A stretch of DNA of 64,000 nucleotides from RBG-16-49-21 sp040768125 (GTDB taxonomy: Bacteria > Spirochaetota > UBA4802 > UBA5550): assembly GCA_040768125.1 (NCBI GenBank), contig JAXGNG010000006.1, forward strand, positions 1 to 64,000, written 5' to 3'. This document shows, piece by piece, positions 51,577 to 60,745 of the stretch. The stretch's first letter is position 1; every line of letters starts with the position of its first letter. The translations under genes were made by a program, and so were the position numbers. Below the pieces are notes generated by a model. That model saw only the letters and a program-made list of their open reading frames with translations, did not search any database and was not told where the DNA came from.

Positions 51577-52629
51577 ATGGAAAGCATTGAGAAGGAACGC
51601 AGGAATTATCTCGCCTATTTCGAGGGGTCCCGCGGCGCGGTGCGCAATCCCGTGAACTATCAACGTCGTGACGATGCCTCCCACATCTTTCACAACGAAA
51701 AGGACTATTCCGAATGGTGGTATTTCGACGCCTCGTTTTCGAACGGCTACCATCTCGTCATCACGTATCACTACCGGAACTTCTTTCTCCCGAACATGCC
51801 CCCCTCGCTCCAGTTTTTTCTCTACCTGCCGGACGGCACGCGCATTGACCGATACGAGCTCTGCAAGCCGGAGGAGACATACGCGGACCCCAACTATTGC
51901 GATGTGAAGATGGGAAAAAGCTGGGTCAGGGATTGTGGCGATCACTACCGCCTGGTGATGGATATCAATGAATACGGATTTGACCTGGTGTTCAGAAACA
52001 CGGTGCCCCCGTGGAAGCCGGGCACCGGTTTCAATTACAAGAACGAGGAATCCCGCAGGGTTGCGGGGTGGGTGGTGCCGATGCCGGCGGCGAGCGTGGA
52101 GGGGACGATCACCCTAAAAAAGGAAAAAATCACCGTGGAAGGGTACGGGTACCATGATCACAACTGGGGAAATTTCCATACCTCGGATGTGTTTCGCGGA
52201 TGGTACTGGGGGAGGGTGCATACGGACCGGTACGCCATCGACTGGGGATGGGTGCTTCCGAGGGACGATCGAATGCCCATCGTCTCGCCGCTTTTGCTTG
52301 CCAGGCCCGGCGAGATTGTCCTGTCCACCGACATGCTTGAGGTGACCACCGAGGACTTCACTGTTGACGAGAAACTGGGACAGCGTTATCCCCGGCATCT
52401 TGTCGTCAAAACGGACACCAGCGGGGTGAAAATGAAGCTCGCCATACGAACCACGCGGGTGGTGGAGCAGATGGCGCTTCCGAAGGTAATGCCGTGGGAC
52501 CAGTACTATTTCCGCTTCCTTGCTGATTTCACCCTCGATGTCGAGATCGACGGGGAAGGCGGACGAGCGCGGGGAGAAATGCTTCATGAATACGTCATCA
52601 TGTATCCCGACGATTCAGCGGCCGGGTAG
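51577..52629 (+). CDS. CrtC-like lipocalin-fold hydratase
   Basis: A 350-residue protein of the carotenoid 1,2-hydratase / AttH-like lipocalin family. Signature regions: SEWWYFDASFSNG near residue 45 and EGYGYHDHNWGNF with WYWGRVHTD at about 190-215. Known members (CrtC) add water to an isoprenoid C=C bond. There are no carotenoid synthesis genes nearby; the neighbours are acyl-CoA enzymes, so another unsaturated, perhaps isoprenoid, substrate is likely. Confidence 0.8.
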   Translation: MESIEKERRNYLAYFEGSRGAVRNPVNYQRRDDASHIFHNEKDYSEWWYFDASFSNGYHLVITYHYRNFFLPNMPPSLQFFLYLPDGTRIDRYELCKPEETYADPNYCDVKMGKSWVRDCGDHYRLVMDINEYGFDLVFRNTVPPWKPGTGFNYKNEESRRVAGWVVPMPAASVEGTITLKKEKITVEGYGYHDHNWGNFHTSDVFRGWYWGRVHTDRYAIDWGWVLPRDDRMPIVSPLLLARPGEIVLSTDMLEVTTEDFTVDEKLGQRYPRHLVVKTDTSGVKMKLAIRTTRVVEQMALPKVMPWDQYYFRFLADFTLDVEIDGEGGRARGEMLHEYVIMYPDDSAAG

Positions 52630-52640
52630 AGGAGAGAATC

Positions 52641-54161
52641 ATGGCTGAACAGTTTGACGCGATCATCATCGGGGCCGGTGTAGGGGGGCTGTCGGTCGGC
52701 ACCCTTCTTGCGAAGGAGGGGATGAAGACCCTTATTGTCGAGCAGAACGACCGCGTGGGCGGAAGGGCGCTTTCGGTGAAGGGGGACGAGATAACGGAGA
52801 AGGGTCTCCAGTGGTACAGGAACCTCCTGAGGACCCAGTATACCTATATCGCCGGTTCTGAGCCCTCCATGGAGCACATAATCGAAAAGGGGCTTCTCAA
52901 CGGCTATACCCTTGATGTCGGGTACCACGCCCTCAGCGCAAACGGTGCGGGGTACATGCTGGATTTCGAGGATCTCATCGGGGGACTGGACGGCGTGGTG
53001 CGTCACGGGGCGATGTACGGGTCCCATTACAAAGGAAAGATTTACCGCGACGTCGCGGGCATGTCGGTGGATCCGTCGCTGAGGGTTCTTTCCAAGGAGG
53101 GGAATATTCCCTACCTCGATTATTATACCGATGCCTACAAGCTCTCCGACGAGGAGATCGACCGCCTCGAGAAAGTCTCGTTCAAGAAATGGGCCGAAGA
53201 GAAAGGGATAACGAAGAATGACGTCATCTACAATCATCTACATACGGTGAGCACGCTCTTTTCAACCATCAATAACCCGGAGGATATTTCCATAGGGGAT
53301 ATCTTCCGCTATTTCAAGCATGCCTTCGGTCCGAAGCTCCGGCGCGGTGTTCTCGGGTACGTCGGGGGATTCGTCGAGAATGGCACCATGGAATGGTCCA
53401 GGGCGGTGGCGGATAAATTCAAGTCCCTGGGGGGAACCCTTGCCCTCAATACCAGGGTGAAGGAGATAATGGTCGAAAACGGGCATGTCGCCGGCCTCGT
53501 GGCCGAGGGAGACGGGGGACAGGTCCGCTACGGGGCCGGGCGCGTGATCAGCAATATTCCCGCCCAGCACACGTTTCAATACATAGACCGCTCCCTTTTC
53601 CCAAAGGAATGGGTCGACAGGGTCGAGCATATGTACGGATACGGCAGCTATGTGCCCTACATGGGGCTCAACTCCCTGGTGATGCCCGAGGAAGAGGCGA
53701 AGATGGGCCTCAAGAATACCTGCGTACTTCCCAGGTCCGAAGGTTTCGACTACGACGTCTACATCTGCTGGAACATACAATCGGCACTGGACCCCTCGGT
53801 GGCGCCGGCGGGGAAGTATCTCTACACCGCCTACCTGCCCCTGACCGAGAAAGAATCCCTGGACAGGAACCTGGTAGGGAAAATCGTCAACCGGTTACCC
53901 GATTTCATGGAAGAGATTTACCCGGGCTTTAAGCAATCCATTGACTGGAGGCTTGACCTGGTGTGCTGGAAACTCGAGGGTGTGGCCAAGAGTATATCCC
54001 AGGCGGGAACCCAGAAGGTTCCGGTCAGATCCCCGCACGTGGAGGGACTCTTTTTCGCCGGTGACACGGCCAAGGGCTACGGCGTGGCCATGGACTGCGC
54101 GATCGCTTCGGGCATCATATGCGCGGGCGAGATTCTGCAGAAGGATTTCGGCATACGGTAA
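52641..54161 (+). CDS. CrtI-like FAD-dependent desaturase/isomerase-type oxidoreductase
   Basis: A 506-residue FAD enzyme of the phytoene desaturase/amine oxidase superfamily. It has the Rossmann motif IIIGAGVGGLSVGTLLAKEG, the second acidic strand with DRVGGRA and the C-terminal LFFAGDTAKGYGVAMDCAI. Relatives desaturate, isomerise or saturate isoprenoid or carotenoid chains. It starts 11 bases after the CrtC-like gene (AGAGGAG). The pair suggests sequential chemistry on one unsaturated hydrocarbon or acyl chain. Confidence 0.85.
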   Translation: MAEQFDAIIIGAGVGGLSVGTLLAKEGMKTLIVEQNDRVGGRALSVKGDEITEKGLQWYRNLLRTQYTYIAGSEPSMEHIIEKGLLNGYTLDVGYHALSANGAGYMLDFEDLIGGLDGVVRHGAMYGSHYKGKIYRDVAGMSVDPSLRVLSKEGNIPYLDYYTDAYKLSDEEIDRLEKVSFKKWAEEKGITKNDVIYNHLHTVSTLFSTINNPEDISIGDIFRYFKHAFGPKLRRGVLGYVGGFVENGTMEWSRAVADKFKSLGGTLALNTRVKEIMVENGHVAGLVAEGDGGQVRYGAGRVISNIPAQHTFQYIDRSLFPKEWVDRVEHMYGYGSYVPYMGLNSLVMPEEEAKMGLKNTCVLPRSEGFDYDVYICWNIQSALDPSVAPAGKYLYTAYLPLTEKESLDRNLVGKIVNRLPDFMEEIYPGFKQSIDWRLDLVCWKLEGVAKSISQAGTQKVPVRSPHVEGLFFAGDTAKGYGVAMDCAIASGIICAGEILQKDFGIR

Positions 54162-54196
54162 CAGACTAATGGAGCAATTCGACGCGGAGAAATGAA

Positions 54197-55435
54197 ATGA
54201 AAAACGAAAAAAATTCACGAGACGTGGTAATCGTCAGCGCCGTGCGGACTCCCTTCGGGAGGTTCGACGGCGTTTTGAAGACCGTCCTCAGCTTTGATCT
54301 GGCCATCGAGGCCCTCAAGGAAGTGACGAACAGGATCGCCCTTCCTCCCGAAGAGGTTGATGAAGTGTACTACGGGACCTGCATCCCTGCGGAATACGCA
54401 ATCTACACGAATGTTCCGGCACGGCAGGTCACCCTGGGGGCCGGGTTCCCGGACGACAATATTTCCCTTACAATTGACCGGGCGTGCTGCTCTTCAATGA
54501 CGGCGATACGCCTGGCGTATCAATCGATTAGCTCCGGGAATGCCGATATCGTTATCGCGTCCGGGGCCGAGAACATGGGCAACGTGCCCCTTATCGCCCA
54601 GGCGGCAAAGGCCCGCTGGGGCAACCGTCTCGGGCCCATCGCCCTGGAGGATGTGCTCTTCGAGCTGGGATACGGGCGCCGGGGGTTCGCCCCCGTGGCG
54701 ACCGATTCGGGCCACGTGGCGCTGGAATACGGCGTGAGCAGGGAGGAGCAGGACCGTTGGGCCGCGCAGAGCCACCAGCGGTGGTTCCAGGCCTTCGAGG
54801 CGGGCAAGTTCAAGGTGGGTGAAGAGCTGATGTCCCTTACGGTGCCCCAGGCGAAGGGGGAGGCCCTGACCATGGCGCAGGACGAGTCCCCGAGAAAAGA
54901 CAGCAGCATGGAAAAACTGGCCAAGCTCAAGCCGGTGTACGGGAGTCCCACCGTGACCGCCGGAAATGCACCGGGCATGAACTCCGGGGCGTCGGCGGTG
55001 GTGCTCATGTCGCGAGAGAAGGCCGAGGCAAAGGGCCTTGCCATCCTGGGAACGGTGGAATACACCCAGGCGGCCGCCGGCACGCCGAAATACATGGCCT
55101 GCGTTCCGGCACTCGCCATAAAGAAACTGCTCGATAGGGCCGGGATGACCATCGACCAGATGGACCTGATCGAGATCAACGAGGCCTTCGCGGCGGTAAC
55201 CCTCGTGTCGCTCATGATGCTCGCGGACAGCGACGATAAGAGCTGGCGCAGGCTCCAGGAGAAAACCAACGTGAACGGCGGCGCCATCGCCATCGGCCAC
55301 CCCGTCGGAGCGAGCGGCGCGCGGATCACCATGACGCTCATGTATGAACTGCTTCGCCGTGGAGGCGGCGTGGGTGTCGCGGCAATATGCGGGGGTCTTT
55401 CCCAGGGCGAGGCGCTGATGCTCAGGGTCGAATGA
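54197..55435 (+). CDS. Thiolase, catalytically complete (second copy)
   Basis: A 412-residue thiolase. The nucleophile Cys is in IDRACCSSMTA, with NEAFAAV, GHPVGASG (His) and AAICGGLSQGE for the second Cys. It differs from the thiolase at 47006 in length and local sequence, so it probably acts on a different chain. It lies 35 bases after the CrtI-like gene. Confidence 0.93.
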   Translation: MKNEKNSRDVVIVSAVRTPFGRFDGVLKTVLSFDLAIEALKEVTNRIALPPEEVDEVYYGTCIPAEYAIYTNVPARQVTLGAGFPDDNISLTIDRACCSSMTAIRLAYQSISSGNADIVIASGAENMGNVPLIAQAAKARWGNRLGPIALEDVLFELGYGRRGFAPVATDSGHVALEYGVSREEQDRWAAQSHQRWFQAFEAGKFKVGEELMSLTVPQAKGEALTMAQDESPRKDSSMEKLAKLKPVYGSPTVTAGNAPGMNSGASAVVLMSREKAEAKGLAILGTVEYTQAAAGTPKYMACVPALAIKKLLDRAGMTIDQMDLIEINEAFAAVTLVSLMMLADSDDKSWRRLQEKTNVNGGAIAIGHPVGASGARITMTLMYELLRRGGGVGVAAICGGLSQGEALMLRVE

Positions 55436-55529
55436 TGCCTGCCGCGCCCTCCCCTCGGCGGGATGAGAGGACATCCGGCGGCGGGACCGGGGCGACAGGA
55501 GTGAGGCATACATAAATTCCAGAGGAACG

Positions 55530-55988
55530 ATGATGTCAGATTGGAAAGAAAAGGTGGAAACGCTGACCCTGAAGGGGCAGATCGCGGTCCCTTATACCTG
55601 GTGGGTCGGCACAACGGGAAGCCGCTTCCTGATTTCCCTGCGAGACGAAAAGAAAATTCTGGGGAACCGCTGCGCCGCCTGCAACAGGGTGTACGTTCCC
55701 CCGCGCAGGAACTGCGGCCGGTGCTTCAACGAGATCGAGGAGTGGATGGAACTGGGGTCCGAGGGGGCAATTGTATCACACACCGTGGTGCGCTTTCCCT
55801 TCAAGGTCCAGCCCTGCGAGCCTCCCTTCGCGTATGCCCTCATCAAGCTCGAGGGAGCAGATGTCAGCATCGTGCATGTCATAAAAGAGGAGCTTGACCG
55901 GCTGGCGACGGGCGCGCGGGTAAGGGCGCGGTTCAGGGAAGACCGCAGCGGGCACATTCTCGATATTGACTGCTTTGAAATAATATGA
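55530..55988 (+). CDS. DUF35 zinc-ribbon/OB-fold partner protein 3
   Basis: A 152-residue DUF35 protein. Zinc ligands CAAC and CGRC, OB-fold with PPFAYALIKLEGA and HILDIDCFEII. Preceded by AGAGGAAC. It sits 10 bases before the second type A gene, so it opens the second module. Confidence 0.88.
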   Translation: MMSDWKEKVETLTLKGQIAVPYTWWVGTTGSRFLISLRDEKKILGNRCAACNRVYVPPRRNCGRCFNEIEEWMELGSEGAIVSHTVVRFPFKVQPCEPPFAYALIKLEGADVSIVHVIKEELDRLATGARVRARFREDRSGHILDIDCFEII

Positions 55989-55998
55989 GGAAGGGCAT

Positions 55999-57150
55999 AT
56001 GGGCACAATAGGAAATGCCGCCATCGTGGGCGTGAGCCAGACCGGGTACGAACGGCGGAAAGCGGACATGATATATGCCGACCTGGTCTTCGACGTCGTG
56101 AAGGGCGCGCTTGACGATGCCGGCCTGTCGATCGACGATATCGACAGCGTGGTGACGATATCGAATGATTTCAATGACGGGAGGACCATCTCCGGCATGG
56201 CCGTGGGCGACGCTTCCGGGGGCCAGGATAAAAACATATCCACGGTAGAGGGGGACGGCACTTTCGGAGCCTATTACGGGCTCATGCGCGTCCTCTCGGG
56301 GTACGGGGCGACGATCGTGGTGGCGCACTCGAAGGGCAGCGAAGGCGACATCAGGTACATCACGAACGGGATGTTCGATCCGGTGTACCAGCGCCTGCTC
56401 GGGCTCGAGTCGATCAGTTCCTCGGCGCTGCAGGCGCGCTGCTACATGGACCGATACGGGTTGTCGGAGGAGCAGTTCGCCGCGGTATCGGTGAAGAACC
56501 ACGGCAACGCGCGGAACAACCCGCTGGCGCACCTCCCCATGGACATCACCGTGAAGGACGTGATGCAGTCGAGAAAGCTCGCCGACCCGCTGAAGCTCCT
56601 TGACTGCAGCCCTGTGAGCGACGGCGCCGCCGCCATCATTATCGCCGGAGAGGAGATAATGAAAAAATCGCGTACCCGTCCGGTGAGGATCAGGGGTGTG
56701 GCGCACTGCTGCGAGGATTACATGCTGGGCGACCGGGACCTGTCCACTCCTTCGGCGCTCATGCAGGCCGCGGGGAGGGCGTACGAGATGGCCGGGATCA
56801 GGGATCCCCGGAAGGAAATAGACCTCGTTGAACTGTACGACGCGTTTTCGTACATGGAGCCGCTCTGGCTCGAGGGCCTCGGTTTCGCCGATCCCGGGAA
56901 GGGAACCTCCCTGCTCGAGCGGGAAATAACCACCATGGGGGGCAGCATGCCGGTGAATCCCTCCGGCGGCGTTATATCCTCGCACGCGCTTCTCGTGGCG
57001 GGGCTCGCGCGCATTGTCGAGTCCGTTCTGCAGCTTCGCGGCGATGCGGGGGCACGCCAGGTTGAAGGCGCACAGAACGCGGTCGCCCATGGAATCAACG
57101 GACCGTGCGGCCAGAGCCACTGTGTGTGGGTCTTGAGCAATATAATGTGA
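55999..57150 (+). CDS. Thiolase-like protein type A, no nucleophile cysteine (copy 2)
   Basis: A 383-residue paralogue of the gene at 48206. The nucleophile region is STVEGDGTFGAYYG, without Cys. It keeps LYDAFSYMEPLWLEGLG, i.e. the Tyr-Asp-x-Phe motif whose Tyr is catalytic in the Ltp2 retro-aldolase as I recall. The tail has CGQSHCV as in copy 1. It is followed by the type B copy after 13 bases. The intact Tyr suggests that this copy could be the active aldolase of the pair. Confidence 0.87.
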   Translation: MGTIGNAAIVGVSQTGYERRKADMIYADLVFDVVKGALDDAGLSIDDIDSVVTISNDFNDGRTISGMAVGDASGGQDKNISTVEGDGTFGAYYGLMRVLSGYGATIVVAHSKGSEGDIRYITNGMFDPVYQRLLGLESISSSALQARCYMDRYGLSEEQFAAVSVKNHGNARNNPLAHLPMDITVKDVMQSRKLADPLKLLDCSPVSDGAAAIIIAGEEIMKKSRTRPVRIRGVAHCCEDYMLGDRDLSTPSALMQAAGRAYEMAGIRDPRKEIDLVELYDAFSYMEPLWLEGLGFADPGKGTSLLEREITTMGGSMPVNPSGGVISSHALLVAGLARIVESVLQLRGDAGARQVEGAQNAVAHGINGPCGQSHCVWVLSNIM

Positions 57151-57163
57151 GGTTGGGTAGATA

Positions 57164-58324
57164 ATGGCACGCAGCGTTGCGATCGTTGGAACGGGACAGA
57201 CGTATCATAAAAGTCATCGCCCGGATGTGAACCAGAGGGAGATGATACATGAGGCCGTGACCAGGGCCCTCGCGGATTGCGAGCTTACCATCGGGGATAT
57301 CGATGCAATCGTGATTGGCAACATGGACCATTTTGAATCGATCAATTACGTCGACGCATGGAGCGTCGAGGGTTCAGGGGCGTTCATGAAGCCGATAATG
57401 AAGGTGACCACGGGCGGTACCACGGGGGCGTCAATCGCCATCGCCGCCTACTACCACGTGGCGTCGGGACTGTTCGACAGGGTCCTTGCGATCGGATGGG
57501 AAAAGAACTCGGAGAGCGATACCACGGCGGCGATCATCACCTGCAGTGACCCGATATGGGACCGGTTCTCCTATTCGGGGGCCATCCCGAGCCTCGCCAC
57601 CGAGGCGACGGCCTACATGGAAAAATACGGGGCCAGGCAGGAAGACGCGGCGATGATTGCCGAGCGGGACCGGGCCAACGCGCTCAACAATCCCTACGCG
57701 CACCTTCAGAAACCCCTCACCGTTCGCGAAGTGATGGAATCACCCATGCTGGCATATCCCATCAAGCTCGGCGATATCTGCCCGAGAAGCGACGGGGCCT
57801 GCGCGGTTGTGTTTGCCGCCGATGGCGTGGCCCAGAAGATAACACGGCGCCCCGCCTGGGTAAAGGCCGCTTCCGTGCGGCATTCCTACACATGGTTCGG
57901 TGATTCGACCGACTATGACAGGGGGCTCGTGTCGCTGCAAAGGGCATCCAGGGAAGCGTACGCCCACGCCGGGATCATAGAGCCGTCAAATGAGATCGAC
58001 GTGGCCGAGCTGTATCTCCCCTACACATGGGCGGGAATCAAGTGGATCGAGGACCTGAATTTCTGCGGCCCCGGCGAGGGGGCGAAGTTCGTGCGCGAGG
58101 GGAACACGCACATGGACGGGCGCGTGCCGGTGAATCCCTCCGGCGGAGTCATCAGCACCAACTGCATCGGCGCCACGGCGCTGCTTCGTGTCGCCGAAGC
58201 CGCGATACAGGTGATGAGGAAAGGCGATGCGCGTCAGGTTCCCTCCGTGCGCAATGCCCTCGCGACGGGTTTCGGCGGATGTTTCTGGTCGGATGTCGTT
58301 ATCCTCGGCATTGATAAGCCGTAA
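57164..58324 (+). CDS. Thiolase-like protein type B, no nucleophile cysteine (copy 2)
   Basis: A 386-residue paralogue of the gene at 49363, beginning VAIVGTGQTYH. The nucleophile position is TTGGTTGASIA (Gly). The motif ELYLPYTWAGIKWIEDL keeps the Tyr. The NPSGGVIS loop is present and a Cys lies in the C-terminal GGCFW. It pairs with the type A copy upstream and precedes another DUF35 gene. Confidence 0.86.
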   Translation: MARSVAIVGTGQTYHKSHRPDVNQREMIHEAVTRALADCELTIGDIDAIVIGNMDHFESINYVDAWSVEGSGAFMKPIMKVTTGGTTGASIAIAAYYHVASGLFDRVLAIGWEKNSESDTTAAIITCSDPIWDRFSYSGAIPSLATEATAYMEKYGARQEDAAMIAERDRANALNNPYAHLQKPLTVREVMESPMLAYPIKLGDICPRSDGACAVVFAADGVAQKITRRPAWVKAASVRHSYTWFGDSTDYDRGLVSLQRASREAYAHAGIIEPSNEIDVAELYLPYTWAGIKWIEDLNFCGPGEGAKFVREGNTHMDGRVPVNPSGGVISTNCIGATALLRVAEAAIQVMRKGDARQVPSVRNALATGFGGCFWSDVVILGIDKP

Positions 58325-58344
58325 TAAAATTGTGGAGAATAGCC

Positions 58345-58827
58345 ATGGCGACAGAACGCCAATACAACGAATACCTGACGGTAAGCTTCACCGAACCGAT
58401 GCCGTACGAATGGTCCATCGGGAAGTATGGAAGCGCCTTCTTCAAAGAGATACGGGAAAACGGCCGGTTCCTGGGCATCCGGTGCCACCGGTGCAATAAC
58501 GTGTACGTGCCCCCGCGCCGCGTTTGCGGGCCCTGCTTCGAGGAGCTTTCTGAGCTGGTGCCCCTGACCGATACCGGCACGATTGTCGCATTTTCCGTGG
58601 TCAATTATCCCTTTTTGGACCCCGCGACGGGGACACAGCGTCCCATCCCGTACACCTATGGATACATCAAGCTCGATGGGGCCGATAATATTTTTTCTCA
58701 TATCATCAACGAGACTGATGTTAATAAAATCAGGGTTGGGGATAAGGTCAGGGCGGTTTTCCGGGCCACGGACGAGATGCAGGGAAATATCAATGATATT
58801 CTTCATTTCGATATTATTAAAAGCTGA
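58345..58827 (+). CDS. DUF35 zinc-ribbon/OB-fold partner protein 4
   Basis: A 160-residue DUF35 protein. Zinc ligands CHRC and CGPC, OB-fold with PYTYGYIKLDGADN and INDILHFDII. ATG at 58345 with GGAG upstream; a TTG at 58330 is less likely. It closes the second A-B module, as DUF35 1 closes the first. Confidence 0.9.
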   Translation: MATERQYNEYLTVSFTEPMPYEWSIGKYGSAFFKEIRENGRFLGIRCHRCNNVYVPPRRVCGPCFEELSELVPLTDTGTIVAFSVVNYPFLDPATGTQRPIPYTYGYIKLDGADNIFSHIINETDVNKIRVGDKVRAVFRATDEMQGNINDILHFDIIKS

Positions 58828-58914
58828 TGAAACGGCGGCCGCCGGTTTTCCTGTCGTGAAGACACGGTCAAGCGTACGGAATCCGGCTGCGGTGAATAGA
58901 GCGAGGGCGTGACA

Positions 58915-60723
58915 ATGGGGAATAATTATTACAAGCGTGACAGCAGGGACGTTCATTTCGTCCTGAAAGAGCATCTGAAGATTAATGCGCTCCTGGAATA
59001 CGAGCAGTTCGCCCACTTTTCCATGGACGATTTCAACATGATCCTCGAACTGGCTGACAAAATCGCGAAAGACCAGATTGCCCCTACGTTCCAGGACACT
59101 GACAGGAACGATTGCGCCCGCTTTGAAAACGGTTCGGTCATGGCCCCCCGGTGTTTCCATCCCCTGTGGGACCTCTTCAAGGAGGGGAGCTGGTTCGCCC
59201 TGACCCAGAGTCCCGATTACGGGGGCCAGGGACTCCCCCTGGTCGTCGCTGAGGCGGCGACGGAGTTTTTCATGAGCGCCAACTTCGCCTTCGGTACCTA
59301 TTCCGGCATGGGACCCGGGCAGGGCGCCATGATCGAAAAGTTCGGCAACGACGCCCAGCGGAACCTGTTCTGCCAGAAACTCTACGACGGCACCTGGGGA
59401 GGCGCCATGGCGCTTACCGAGCCCGATGTGGGTTCGGACGCCCACCTCGTATCCGCACGGGCCGTGAAGGACGGCGACTATTACCGTGTAACCGGGTCCA
59501 AGGTTTTCATCACCTCGGGCGAGCATGACCTGACCGAGAACATCATCCACATGGTGCTGGCGAGGATCGAGGGGGCGCCTCCGGGGGCCAAGGGCGTTTC
59601 GCTCTTCGCGGTTCCCAAGATATGGGTCAACGAGGATGGCTCCATGGGTGAGCCGAATGACGTCGCCTGCGTGGGAATCGAGCACAAGATGGGCCTTCAC
59701 GGTTCTGCGACCTGCCAGATAAGCTATGGAGACAACGGCGGGTGCCGCGGCCATCTTATAGGCGATCCGGGAATGGGGCTTGCCTACATGTTCCAGATGG
59801 TGAATGTCGCCCGGATGGCCGTGGGCCTCGAATCAGCCGCTTTCGCGGCGAACATTTACGCCAATGCCCTCGAGTACGCCAGGCAGCGCGTGCAGGGGAC
59901 GCGTTTCGGAGACAGGAGCGGCTCGCGGATACCCATCATCGAGCACCAGGAGGTTCGGCGCCTGCTGATGAGCATTAAATCCTTCGCCGAAGGAATGCGC
60001 GTGCTCACCTACAAGGGCTATCTATACGAGGATATCGCCCGGGCGGAAATCGACGAGGGCCGGAGGAAACTGGCTGAGGAGAGCCTGGAGTTCTTTACGC
60101 CCATCATTAAGGGCTACTGCTCGGAACGGATCTGGGAGATTTCCGCCATGGGCATCCAGATACTCGGCGGGTACGGGTATTGCTCCGAGTACCCCATCGA
60201 GCAATATGCCCGGGACTGCAAGATACTCTCGATATGGGACGGCACCACCTACATCCAGTCAATAGACCTCGTGGGCAGGAAATTGAAGTTTTCCGAGGGG
60301 AGCGCCTTCCGCCGGTGGATTGACGACATCGAGGCGTTCCTGGACGAGGAGCGGGTGAATCCTGAAATGGAAAAGGAATCCGCCGTCATGAGCGAGGCCC
60401 TGGGGATCGTGCTTCTTTTCGCGAAGAAATATGAAAGCGAGTTCAAGGGCCGGAACCCGGATCTCGTCCCGCTTTCCTGCGTGAGGTTCCTCGACTGCTG
60501 CGGGGATCTGGCGATCGCGCACCTCCTTGCCGAACAGGCGGTCATCGCGCGACGGAAACTTGAGGGACTTCCCGGGGATCATCCGGACCACCATTTTTAC
60601 CGTGGAAAGATCGCCACGGCGAGCTTTTTCATCATGAATGTACTGCCGAATATTTTCGGGCGCTTTAAAGCCGTGGAGCTAGAAGACACGAGCGCGATTT
60701 CGATCAGCGATGAGTGCATGTAG
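58915..60723 (+). CDS. DmdC-type acyl-CoA dehydrogenase with Asp at the base position
   Basis: A 602-residue acyl-CoA dehydrogenase of the large type, with the extra N-terminal segment (SRDVHFVLKEHL) and a C-terminal helical domain. FAD-binding regions MALTEPDVGSDAHL and GSKVFITSGEHD are intact. The loop that holds the catalytic Glu (YEGT in most relatives) reads IWDGTTYIQS here, i.e. Asp at about residue 442. Activity may therefore be altered or specialised. Start ATG at 58915 behind GAGGG. Confidence 0.9.
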   Translation: MGNNYYKRDSRDVHFVLKEHLKINALLEYEQFAHFSMDDFNMILELADKIAKDQIAPTFQDTDRNDCARFENGSVMAPRCFHPLWDLFKEGSWFALTQSPDYGGQGLPLVVAEAATEFFMSANFAFGTYSGMGPGQGAMIEKFGNDAQRNLFCQKLYDGTWGGAMALTEPDVGSDAHLVSARAVKDGDYYRVTGSKVFITSGEHDLTENIIHMVLARIEGAPPGAKGVSLFAVPKIWVNEDGSMGEPNDVACVGIEHKMGLHGSATCQISYGDNGGCRGHLIGDPGMGLAYMFQMVNVARMAVGLESAAFAANIYANALEYARQRVQGTRFGDRSGSRIPIIEHQEVRRLLMSIKSFAEGMRVLTYKGYLYEDIARAEIDEGRRKLAEESLEFFTPIIKGYCSERIWEISAMGIQILGGYGYCSEYPIEQYARDCKILSIWDGTTYIQSIDLVGRKLKFSEGSAFRRWIDDIEAFLDEERVNPEMEKESAVMSEALGIVLLFAKKYESEFKGRNPDLVPLSCVRFLDCCGDLAIAHLLAEQAVIARRKLEGLPGDHPDHHFYRGKIATASFFIMNVLPNIFGRFKAVELEDTSAISISDECM

Positions 60724-60745
60724 ACACGAATGGGGATGACGAATC

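Noticed and set aside
55933..57120. 395-codon minus-strand frame opposite the second type A thiolase-like gene
   Set aside because: Shadow of a conserved gene; no family resemblance.
48206..58324. The four thiolase-like genes as ordinary acetyl-CoA acetyltransferases
   Set aside because: No Cys at the nucleophile position in any of them, unlike the true thiolases at 47006 and 54197.
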